Of a DNA stretch of 23,353 nucleotides, positions 6,172 through 14,162 are shown in pieces. This DNA comes from a virus. The position numbers were made by a program, and so were the translations under genes. The stretch's first letter is position 1; each line of letters opens with the position of its first letter. Below the pieces are notes generated by a model. It did no database searches. It saw only the letters and a program-made list of their open reading frames with translations, and was not told the origin of the DNA. The DNA is taken from positions 1 through 23,353 of IMG/VR virus record IMGVR_UViG_3300031963_000946, one strand, 5' to 3'.

Positions 6172-7334
6172 CCGAAAATGAAGATGATAATTTAAAGTTA
6201 ACTCCAGAACAAGAGCTTATAGTTAGAGACGCGTTTCAGGACGGAGCTACTCCCAATCTTTCTGAATTAACTCAGAAGGTCTTTAAAAATCCGTCTATTG
6301 ACGGAAGAAGCAAAGAGGGGCGAGCCATAAAAGAATACATATCTGAGTTTCAGATTGGTAAGGTTAGAGTAAATGTAATTAAAAAAATGGAGCCCTACGC
6401 TCTTTCTGACGAGCAAAAAGAAAAAATAAGGCAAGAGTATAAAAAAGACGGATTTACTACGCTTATTTTTACAAGAAATCTTTTAAATGATCAAACAATT
6501 AGCGCTCTCCATTTGGAACATAGGGCGGTAAGCGAGTATGTTAAATCACTGCATGATCAAGATGATAAAAAGAGTTTAAGGATTAGTGACTCTGGCGAAT
6601 TTGAAACAATAAATTATGAACCTTCTTCAAGCTTCAGAAGAAGCGAAGCTCCAACTGAGCAGTATAGGTCTCCTGCTACAATGGTGCAAGTTATTGCTCG
6701 AATAAATAAGTATTTAAACTATGGATGGAAAGAAGAAAATTTAAAACGCGCTCAGATTAAATGCGTTGAGTCTCTTTTTTCTTATCTTAAAATATTTCGT
6801 TTCTTGTATCAGATAAATAACTACTCCAGGCAAGAGGATAGGGAGCTTTTCGAGGATGCTTTTATCAGATATACCCATGATAAAGATGACCTAACTCAAG
6901 AGGAGCTGGATCAGTTTATAACTTTGTCAAACGAAGTTGTTATTGCTGCAGATATTCAAAGAAGAATCGAATACTTGAGAATGGCTTTGGACGATATGGC
7001 TTCTGAGTCTGACGGCAGAAAAATAAGCATGAGTCTTAATGAGGCTATTAATAACGCTCAAACTGAATATAATCAGTGTATTTCGAGGCAGGATAAATTA
7101 TATAAAAGTTTAACGGTTAATCGATCAAAAAGAATAGAAGAAAAAAGAAACGAAAATGCTTCTATCTTAAATTTAGTTTACGCATGGAAGCAAGAAGAAA
7201 ATAGAGAAAGAATGATTGCTTTAGCTGAAAGGCAAAGGGAAGCGCTAAAAGAAGAGGTAGAAAAGTTGTCGTCGGTTGATGAATTTAAAGCGATTATTAG
7301 AGGAATTGATCCAAAAGAAATTTTTAATACTTGA
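6168..7334 (+). CDS. Protein with two HTH-like repeats and coiled coil; possible small terminase
   Basis: A 388-residue protein, not recognised with certainty. Residues 11-60 and 79-127 look like two copies of one module: each starts L-[ST]-x-E-Q-x-x-x-I/V-R and ends [EG]-x-R-A-[IV]-x-E-Y-[IV], with helix-turn-helix spacing. The middle (about 165-270) is helical, and the C-terminal 100 residues are rich in Arg, Glu and Lys and predicted coiled coil. Location fits a small terminase or other DNA-recognition subunit: two genes before the large terminase in the same operon, with only the ERCC4 nuclease between. Known small terminases combine an N-terminal HTH with a coiled-coil oligomerisation part, but they are usually shorter. 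The start overlaps the sigma gene stop by ATGA. Confidence 0.6.
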   Translation: MTENEDDNLKLTPEQELIVRDAFQDGATPNLSELTQKVFKNPSIDGRSKEGRAIKEYISEFQIGKVRVNVIKKMEPYALSDEQKEKIRQEYKKDGFTTLIFTRNLLNDQTISALHLEHRAVSEYVKSLHDQDDKKSLRISDSGEFETINYEPSSSFRRSEAPTEQYRSPATMVQVIARINKYLNYGWKEENLKRAQIKCVESLFSYLKIFRFLYQINNYSRQEDRELFEDAFIRYTHDKDDLTQEELDQFITLSNEVVIAADIQRRIEYLRMALDDMASESDGRKISMSLNEAINNAQTEYNQCISRQDKLYKSLTVNRSKRIEEKRNENASILNLVYAWKQEENRERMIALAERQREALKEEVEKLSSVDEFKAIIRGIDPKEIFNT

Positions 7335-7339
7335 TTTCT

Positions 7340-8272
7340 ATGGAATTCTCTTGTAAAGAAGTCGGATGTTCGTATTGCTGTTGTGATAAAAACGAGTTTA
7401 TCAAACATATAAAAAATGAACACGATTTGAAAATAGATAAATACTTAAAATGGAACTTAAATAAAAAAGATTTACTAACTAAGGAATCTATCGAGTTTAA
7501 AAGTTTTGAACAATATCTATTAACAGATTTTGTAAATAAAAAAAACATGCTTGCGTGGCTAAAGCTTGAAAAGGAGGGGTTAGCTAAAAATTTCTTATTG
7601 AATAAAATTATAGATCATTCAAAATTAAAAAGTGTATGCTATTTTCCGTCGTCCTCCGAGATGAGAACCGTGTCTTATCTACCCTCTATCAAGACGTATA
7701 AATTTTTTTTTCCAGATTTAGATAATTTCATTAAATCAACTGGTTTAAAAAGTCGTTACTCGTATAATAAAAATGAATTAAATTTTAATTTTATTTATCA
7801 AAAAAACATAACAGTGGACACAAGAGAACAGAAGCCTATAAAGCTTAAAGATTACGAAATAGTAAACGAGAAACTTGAGTTCGGAGATTATTCTTGCGAC
7901 GGGCTGCTAGCAGTTGAAAGAAAATCATTAAATGACTTAGTTTCTACTTTATCGTCTGGGTTTGATAGGTTTAACAGAGAAGTAGAAAGAGCTAGAGACG
8001 CAAATGGGTATATTGTCGTAGTTACAGAATGTGATATCAATAAGTTTTTATCGTTTTCTTATTCTAGAACCGGCAGATTCGCAAAAGCTTCAACAGATTT
8101 TGTTTTTCATAGATTTAGGGAGGTTTGTAAAAGCTTTCCCGAAAATATTCAATTCTGTTTTTCCGGAGGAAGAAAAGAGTCTTCCGAGCTTATACCAAAA
8201 ATTTTAGCTTTGAATGTAGCTCAAGCTAAAACTTTTGATTTTCAATATTTAATAGAGCATAATCTTATCTAG
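7340..8272 (+). CDS. C2H2 zinc finger plus ERCC4-type nuclease
   Basis: A 310-residue protein. The N terminus has a classical C2H2 zinc finger (C5-x4-C10-x12-H23-x4-H28). The C-terminal half has an ERCC4 (XPF-type) nuclease core: VDTREQKPI with D160, then FGDY at 181-184 and ERKS at 193-196 with D199, followed by GFDRFNREVERA. This is the G-D-x(n)-E-R-K-x(3)-D metal-dependent nuclease signature, with all key residues present. XPF-type nucleases cut branched or 3'-flap DNA; a phage enzyme beside the terminase probably clears branches from replicating concatemers before packaging, the job of T4 endonuclease VII. I use the ATG at 7340; an in-frame TTG at 7331 overlapping the previous stop is possible. 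Confidence 0.82.
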   Translation: MEFSCKEVGCSYCCCDKNEFIKHIKNEHDLKIDKYLKWNLNKKDLLTKESIEFKSFEQYLLTDFVNKKNMLAWLKLEKEGLAKNFLLNKIIDHSKLKSVCYFPSSSEMRTVSYLPSIKTYKFFFPDLDNFIKSTGLKSRYSYNKNELNFNFIYQKNITVDTREQKPIKLKDYEIVNEKLEFGDYSCDGLLAVERKSLNDLVSTLSSGFDRFNREVERARDANGYIVVVTECDINKFLSFSYSRTGRFAKASTDFVFHRFREVCKSFPENIQFCFSGGRKESSELIPKILALNVAQAKTFDFQYLIEHNLI

Positions 8273-8274
8273 TT

Positions 8275-10206
8275 ATGTGGGAAGTAGGAAATCAAGATAT
8301 AATTATTCCGGATCGTCATTTTAACGAAGAGTTAAAAGAAATACGCGGCGAAATGGATGACGCTACTGCAAGAATAACTCTTGCAAAATTTTTAAAATCG
8401 AATATAGGATTAACTACTGAATTATTTTTAGGAATTAAGCTCGAAAAATATCAGGAGCTTAACATTAAAGCCATGTTTAATAGAAATTTTTCTATGCTAA
8501 CATGGGGAAGAGGCGCTTCGAAAAGTTTTTGTGCGGCAGTGTTTTGTATTCTTCAGTGCATATTTGAACCGGGAACTAAAATATTAATTGCGTCTGCTAA
8601 TTTTAGAACGTCTCGCAGGCTTTTTATGGAGATAGATAAAATGCTGAACGCCAAGGATGCTGGATTGGCTAAGCAATGCTTTAGAGACCCTATCAAAAGA
8701 AACGACGAATACGTGTATCCAGTTGAGCTTCCAACTGGCGGATCAATAACAGCAATTCCGCTTGGCGGCGAGAATACTAGAGGGTATCGCGCGTCTGTTT
8801 TAATAATTGATGAGTTTTTATTGATGCCTAAAGACATTGTTGAGAGAGTTTTAATGCCATTTATGAGTTCTCCTCTTGACGTTGCTGAAAGAATTAGAGT
8901 TAGAGAAGTAGAGGATCAAATGATAAAGGCTGGCAGAATGCAGGAAAAGGATAGAACTGTATTTAAAAATGTAAATAAAATGATAACTCTAAGTTCGGCA
9001 AGTTATACTTTTGAATACTTATTTGAGCTTTACTCTATTTGGTCTGATATCATCAGAGATCCAAATTTACTTAATGATTCTGAAAAAGTAGGAGAAGATA
9101 GAATGGAGGCTATGAAAAACTCTACTTATTTTGTATCTCAAATGAGTTACGAATCGCTTCCTGAGCATATGATAGACCAAGGCGTTATTCAATTAGCTAA
9201 AAGCGGAGGCATAAGTCACTCGGCGTTTCTTAGAGAATACTGCGCTCGCTTCGTGGATGGTGGTGATGGATATTTTTCTCCTAAAAAAATGATACTTTGC
9301 ACCGTTCCTAATGGTCAATACCCAACTACTAAAATAGCAGGAGATAAAGATAAGAAATATATTTTAGCTATTGATCCGAGCTTTAGTGCTTCTAAAAGTT
9401 CCGACTATTTTGCAATGGCTGTGATGGAATTGAACGAAGAAGACGGGACTTCTGTGTATGTTCATGGTTATCAAAAAGCTGGCGCGAGTGTTCAAGACCA
9501 TATTAAATATTTTTATTATTTATTAACGCATTTTAACATTAGATTGGTTATTATTGACAATGCGGGCGGTGATCAATTTATTGAAGCAGCTAATGGATCG
9601 GCTATTTTTAAAGCCAAGGGAATGAAAGTAGGGTTTTTTGAGTTTAACTCTGATAAAGAAGGGGAAGAATATATCGAAATGCTTAAAGAAGCTAAATCTC
9701 AATATAATTTTGATACAGGAACTATTTGTATTAAGCAGTATTTTACTTCTTCATTTATAGGTAGAGCTAACAGTTATTTGCAAAGCTGTATTGATCATAA
9801 AAGAGTTTGGTTTGCAAGTGCTTCATGTGCTCATCCAGATATTATTCATCAAATGTTTTCATTGAATATACCAATAGATTATATTTATCCGAAAGGTATA
9901 GATGATGCGCCAGAAGACGCCGTGGAGAGAGCTAAGCTTGGAGTTAGAGACTTCATGGAGCAGCAGGATTTTATAATTAAAGATACAAAAGATCAGTGCG
10001 CGCTAATACAGGTTTCGTCTACTGCTCGCGGAACTCAAAGTTTTGATCTGCCTGCTCATTTGAGAAGACTAACTACTGCTAATAAGCCTAGAAAAGATAA
10101 CTATTCTGCCTTAATGCTTGGTAATTGGGCTGTTAAGGTTTATTTTGATTTAAACTCTGAAAAGGCTGAGAAGCTTCAGTACAATTTTACACCCTTTTTT
10201 CTATAA
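8275..10206 (+). CDS. terL: Terminase large subunit
   Basis: A 643-residue packaging motor. The ATPase half shows Walker A GRGASKS at residues 78-84 (a variant of the usual G-x-x-x-x-G-K-[ST]), the motif-like ILIASANFRTS near 103-113, and Walker B VLIIDE at 175-180. The nuclease half has the RNase H-like acidic strands ILAIDPSFS (D367) and LVIIDNAGGD (D428), with further acidic residues (D543, D544) near PEDAVERAK. It would cut concatemeric DNA and pump it through the portal. It follows the nuclease gene by two bases; the portal gene is next after a 67-base gap with a GTGTA element. No Shine-Dalgarno at its ATG. Confidence 0.93.
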   Translation: MWEVGNQDIIIPDRHFNEELKEIRGEMDDATARITLAKFLKSNIGLTTELFLGIKLEKYQELNIKAMFNRNFSMLTWGRGASKSFCAAVFCILQCIFEPGTKILIASANFRTSRRLFMEIDKMLNAKDAGLAKQCFRDPIKRNDEYVYPVELPTGGSITAIPLGGENTRGYRASVLIIDEFLLMPKDIVERVLMPFMSSPLDVAERIRVREVEDQMIKAGRMQEKDRTVFKNVNKMITLSSASYTFEYLFELYSIWSDIIRDPNLLNDSEKVGEDRMEAMKNSTYFVSQMSYESLPEHMIDQGVIQLAKSGGISHSAFLREYCARFVDGGDGYFSPKKMILCTVPNGQYPTTKIAGDKDKKYILAIDPSFSASKSSDYFAMAVMELNEEDGTSVYVHGYQKAGASVQDHIKYFYYLLTHFNIRLVIIDNAGGDQFIEAANGSAIFKAKGMKVGFFEFNSDKEGEEYIEMLKEAKSQYNFDTGTICIKQYFTSSFIGRANSYLQSCIDHKRVWFASASCAHPDIIHQMFSLNIPIDYIYPKGIDDAPEDAVERAKLGVRDFMEQQDFIIKDTKDQCALIQVSSTARGTQSFDLPAHLRRLTTANKPRKDNYSALMLGNWAVKVYFDLNSEKAEKLQYNFTPFFL

Positions 10207-10209
10207 AAC

Positions 10210-10214
10210 GTGTA
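10210..10214 (+). promoter_or_regulatory. GTGTA element upstream of portal gene (candidate promoter)
   Basis: Reads CTATAAAAC-GTGTA-GAATTATC just after the terminase stop codon and 59 bases before the portal ATG. The preceding TATAAA resembles a -10 hexamer. Confidence 0.35.
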
Positions 10215-10273
10215 GAATTATCTAATAATATAATTGGTAAATTATCTTTATTGGTTCAAAAAGGAATAAATTA

Positions 10274-12292
10274 ATGTCTAAATCTAAAATAGAAAAAGAT
10301 GAGTCGTCGATTAAAGCTTCTACGTCTAGGGTGTCTAGAAAAAGCGAAAAGATAGAAATACCAGAAGCTCTTATGGCTTCTTTAGATGATAATTTAAGCA
10401 TTTCTCTTGCCTCTACTTGTGAAAGAACGGGAGAAACCTCCATGAGAAGGAATATTTCTTCTTCAATTACTAAGACAGATAGATTTTCGAATCTCGAAAA
10501 AGGACTAGTTCCATTTGTTTATGGTACAGGCAAAGGGAATTACGATTCAAATATTTCAGCAAAAGATGCGATTGTCTTGTGTCAAAAAGCTTATTGGAAC
10601 GTGCCGATTTTTAGAAATACTATAGACTTAATGACTGAGTTTAGTTTGTCTGATATATACTTAACAGGAGGCAATGAACAAAGTAGAAAGTTTTTTGATT
10701 TGTGGCTTCAGAAAATAAGCTCGTGGGATTTACAAGATCAGTTTTATAGAGAGTTCTATCGCAGTGGTAATATTTTTATATATAAATTTAGAGCCGATTT
10801 TGGTAGAGAAAGCATGATGAAAATACAGGAGGTTTTTGGTGCGAAATCTTCTAAAAATGAAAAATTATCTGAGTCCGCTATTCCTGTAAAATATATCGTG
10901 CTGAATCCGGCTGATATAAATATAGTAACATCATCTTCTTTTTTAGATAATGTTTATGTTAAAATTTTAAATGACTACGAGCTTCAAACTTTGGTAAATC
11001 CAAAAACTGAATCGGACAGAAAAATTGCAGAAAAAATACCAGAAATAAAAAGTATTTTAGATAAAAAGGCTACATCCCAAAAAATGGGAATTCCGTCTGG
11101 GCTTAATAATATAGGGCTAGAACTAGATAAGGATAGGCTTGTCGCTGTGTTTTATAAAAAACAAAATTACGAGCCATTATCTGTTCCTATGGGTTTTGCG
11201 GTTTTAGAAGATATAAATTCAAAACTAGAGCTAAAAAAAATAGACCAGGCTATTGCTAGATCTGTTCAGCAAGCGGTTTTGATGATTACAATGGGCGATG
11301 AAAAGGTCGGAATGCCGAGCGCTCAAAACCTAGCTTCAATGAGAAAGCTATTTGAAAATCAAAGTGTTGGAAAAGTTTTAGTTGCAGATTACACAACTAA
11401 TGCCAAATTTGTAATTCCAGATATTGGTAATTTACTTGACCCAAAAAAGTATGAAATACTGGATAATGATATCAGAATGGGGCTAAATAGTATTTTATTT
11501 GGCGAAGAAAAGTTTTCAAATACGTCGATAAAAGTAAAAGTATTTTTCGCTAGATTAAAATACGGAAGAGAAAAATTTTTGAGAGATTTCCTTATTCCAG
11601 AAATGAAAGAGGTCGGAAAAGCTCTTGGCTTCAAGCAAGTTCCGACTCCAAGACTTGAAGATATTGATTTTGAAGATAATGTATTGATGAGTAGAGTTTA
11701 TTCTAGGCTTATAGAGCTTGGGGTTCTTACTCCGGAAGAAGGTTTTGATGTTTTTCAGAGTGGTAGACTTCCAACTTCTGAAGAGAGCATAGAGTCTCAA
11801 AAAAGATACAAGGATTCAAAAGATAAAGGATACTATAAGCCTATTATAGGCGGCGCCAAAGAGGGCGAAGAATCGACTGGAACTGGTGGAAGCAAAAACC
11901 CGGCTGGAAATTCCGGTCGTCCAGCGGGAACGGGTGGTAATAAACAATCTGTTCCTAGAAAACAGGTTAAAGCTTCTAATTCAAAATTTAGTTACAGCAA
12001 ACTAAAAAATGTAATTTCTTCATTGACCGAATTAGAAAAAGAAATCGAATCTACTTTGAAAGCTAAATTTAAAATAAAAAAATTAAACAAGGAGCAATTA
12101 AGTGTGGCTTCTGATCTAGCAATTTTAGTAGCTCAAAATGAGCCTTTTTCAAATTGGAAGTCTGTTTATAAAAAATATATAGATAATCCGATTAGTGAAA
12201 ATTCTAACATAGCAGAAGAAGTAGACTCAATAGCTTTGGAGCACGGTTTGGATTCTCGTTCTGCTTGCATGCTTTACCATAGTAAGGAATAA
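10274..12292 (+). CDS. Portal protein
   Basis: A 672-residue protein placed directly after the large terminase. The first 75 residues are charged and Ser-rich; the body (about 90-510) has the layout of phage portals, including AKDAIVLCQKAYWNVPIFRN and a following FYREFYRSGNIFIYKFR segment, with a long helical part and a late ADYTTNAKFVIPDI stretch. The C terminus has a Gly/Ser/Thr-rich linker (about 526-560), then a basic helical tail. Portals form the dodecameric DNA channel at one capsid vertex and dock the terminase. The ATG at 10274 is supported by a Shine-Dalgarno AAGGA eight bases upstream, one of the few clear ones in this window. Identity rests mainly on position and overall pattern. 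Confidence 0.8.
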   Translation: MSKSKIEKDESSIKASTSRVSRKSEKIEIPEALMASLDDNLSISLASTCERTGETSMRRNISSSITKTDRFSNLEKGLVPFVYGTGKGNYDSNISAKDAIVLCQKAYWNVPIFRNTIDLMTEFSLSDIYLTGGNEQSRKFFDLWLQKISSWDLQDQFYREFYRSGNIFIYKFRADFGRESMMKIQEVFGAKSSKNEKLSESAIPVKYIVLNPADINIVTSSSFLDNVYVKILNDYELQTLVNPKTESDRKIAEKIPEIKSILDKKATSQKMGIPSGLNNIGLELDKDRLVAVFYKKQNYEPLSVPMGFAVLEDINSKLELKKIDQAIARSVQQAVLMITMGDEKVGMPSAQNLASMRKLFENQSVGKVLVADYTTNAKFVIPDIGNLLDPKKYEILDNDIRMGLNSILFGEEKFSNTSIKVKVFFARLKYGREKFLRDFLIPEMKEVGKALGFKQVPTPRLEDIDFEDNVLMSRVYSRLIELGVLTPEEGFDVFQSGRLPTSEESIESQKRYKDSKDKGYYKPIIGGAKEGEESTGTGGSKNPAGNSGRPAGTGGNKQSVPRKQVKASNSKFSYSKLKNVISSLTELEKEIESTLKAKFKIKKLNKEQLSVASDLAILVAQNEPFSNWKSVYKKYIDNPISENSNIAEEVDSIALEHGLDSRSACMLYHSKE

Positions 12293-12295
12293 GTT

Positions 12296-13822
12296 ATGGG
12301 GATAAACAAAATTAAATTAAAACAAATTGATGCTGATTTTTCGGGCTTAGTTGGACAATATGGCTCTGGATATTTTAGCACTACGGGACAATTGAATTCT
12401 CTTTCTGGTTTAGCTTTTAAGTATTCAGATCTCGCTGCTACACAATTTGTTTATCAAACTGGAAATCAAAATATTTCTGGTTCTAAAACTTTTTTCTCTA
12501 GACCGATTATCAGCGGAGCAGGAGTGACGTATCATGCTTCTGGCGCGGCTAGACTTGGTGAGGTTGTTAGTCTCGCTGGATCAGATCAAATAACTGGTCC
12601 AAAAACTTTTTTGAATACGGTTGATTTTGACGCTTCGGATGTAACTTTCGGCGTTACGCCTTTAGTGTTTGTAGATTGCACATTTGATTTACAGGGTTCT
12701 TCAGCAACTAATTTAGCAAATGCCTTAGGAGCTAATTTGGTTAATACCACTACTAATCAAGCAATAGGTGGTGTTAAAAATTTTACTAATAATCTTACAA
12801 TTAAGGGAACTGGAGTTTTATTGAGTGGGCAAGTCAATCCGGTTTATGTTAGACCAGCTTTCTCATCTAATGAAAGATATATTAATTTTGTAGATTCTAC
12901 TGGAAGCGGATTTAAAAACTTAGAGCTTAATTCGGGACTGAGATACGACATAATTAATCAGACGCTTAAATGTAAAACTTTTCAAGGCGAGGCTTCAACT
13001 GCAAGAAGATTATCCGGGAAAAGTCCAGTCGCTACAATTAATGGTTTAACTTTTGACGGTGGAAGTAACATAGTTGTTTCTGGATATGGAAATTCTGATA
13101 TAACAAATATTTATAGACCTTTATTATTTACCTCTAATTCGACCGTAGGATATAAAGATTTGATGTTTAATAGTTCGATTTTAGTTAATCCTTCTATTGG
13201 TAATGTTTCAGGCTCTTCTATATCTGCTGGATCTGCTGGATTTTCTGGAAATGCTTTAAGTTCTACTTCACTAACAACATCTTTAAATTTAGGCACGGCA
13301 TTGTCTACTGATAGTATTCTTTTTCAATTTCCTAAGAACACATCTTTATATCAAATGCTTAGTACTGAGTTTAAGCCTGTAAATAATGGAACTGTAAAAT
13401 TAGGATTAAGTACCCAAAGGTGGTCCGAAATTTGGTGTACTACTACTTTAAATACAACTTCTGATCGAAATTTAAAAACAGAAATATCTGAAATTCCTGA
13501 TGTATGGCTTGACGCTTGGCAAGACGTTGATTACGCAAGATATAAATTTAAAGATTCGGTGGCTGCAAAGGGAATATCTGGCGCTAGATGGCACATAGGG
13601 TTGATTGCTCAAGATATTTATGAAAAATTTCAAAATCATGGATTGGATGCGTTTGAAATAGGAATGCTATGTTATGACAAATGGGATGAAAGCATAGATG
13701 TGAATGGTAAGATAGTTCCATCTGGTGAGATTTGGTCAATTAGACCAGACGAATGCCAATTTATGGAAATGGCTTTGATGAGAAGGTCTTTAAACAGATT
13801 AAAGAGCGGAATTTTATCTTAA
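12296..13822 (+). CDS. Tail fibre/spike with C-terminal S74 intramolecular chaperone
   Basis: A 508-residue protein. The body is Gly/Ser/Thr/Asn-rich beta-type sequence with repeated N-x-x-I-S/T-G-x-K-T-F elements (for instance TGNQNISGSKTFF near residue 57 and DQITGPKTF near 98). The last 120 residues are a peptidase S74 chaperone: TSDRNLKTEI, with Ser389 at the expected self-cleavage point, and WHIGLIAQDIYEKF further on. Such domains fold a trimeric fibre and then cut themselves off. The body shares a module of about 60 residues with the fibre at 14163. Start: ATG with AAGGA seven bases upstream, three bases after the portal stop. Confidence 0.88.
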   Translation: MGINKIKLKQIDADFSGLVGQYGSGYFSTTGQLNSLSGLAFKYSDLAATQFVYQTGNQNISGSKTFFSRPIISGAGVTYHASGAARLGEVVSLAGSDQITGPKTFLNTVDFDASDVTFGVTPLVFVDCTFDLQGSSATNLANALGANLVNTTTNQAIGGVKNFTNNLTIKGTGVLLSGQVNPVYVRPAFSSNERYINFVDSTGSGFKNLELNSGLRYDIINQTLKCKTFQGEASTARRLSGKSPVATINGLTFDGGSNIVVSGYGNSDITNIYRPLLFTSNSTVGYKDLMFNSSILVNPSIGNVSGSSISAGSAGFSGNALSSTSLTTSLNLGTALSTDSILFQFPKNTSLYQMLSTEFKPVNNGTVKLGLSTQRWSEIWCTTTLNTTSDRNLKTEISEIPDVWLDAWQDVDYARYKFKDSVAAKGISGARWHIGLIAQDIYEKFQNHGLDAFEIGMLCYDKWDESIDVNGKIVPSGEIWSIRPDECQFMEMALMRRSLNRLKSGILS

Positions 13823-13826
13823 TAAA

Positions 13827-13831
13827 GTGTA
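13827..13831 (+). promoter_or_regulatory. GTGTA element upstream of 101-residue protein gene (candidate promoter)
   Basis: Reads TTAATAAA-GTGTA-GTAAGGTATATAAATA, 22 bases before the ATG at 13854. A TATAAATA octamer, like the T4 late promoter, follows the pentamer immediately; both fall in a 31-base gap. Confidence 0.38.
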
Positions 13832-13853
13832 GTAAGGTATATAAATAAATAAT

Positions 13854-14159
13854 ATGAATCATTTTTTTATACAAACAAAATTATTGCTAACAGGTCAACA
13901 AGCGCCGTTTACGGGCGAAGCAGTTAATATGGCTAGATCTAGAGATGCGGCATTTACCGCTTATGGAAGCGGAAATGGAAGCGTTTTTCTTCAATATAAA
14001 AGTCCATTTTTTGAAAATGGATGGGTTGATTTTTATTCTTTTTCTGGAATAAGCACCGGATACGCTCTTCCCGCTTATTTAACAACTCCTGTTACTGAAG
14101 TTAGGGCAATTTCAAGCGGAAACGGAAAGTTTTGGTGCGGATTTACCGCGCAAAATTAA
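13854..14159 (+). CDS. Small structural protein between fibre genes
   Basis: A 101-residue protein not recognised as a family. It is rich in Gly, Phe, Tyr and Ser, has no membrane segment, and reads as a compact beta protein (for example SVFLQYKSPFFENGWVDFY and GNGKFWCGFTAQN). It is flanked by two fibre proteins and ends three bases before the next start, so a role as a fibre tip, adaptor or virion accessory protein is likely from context alone. No Shine-Dalgarno. Confidence 0.6.
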   Translation: MNHFFIQTKLLLTGQQAPFTGEAVNMARSRDAAFTAYGSGNGSVFLQYKSPFFENGWVDFYSFSGISTGYALPAYLTTPVTEVRAISSGNGKFWCGFTAQN

Positions 14160-14162
14160 GCT

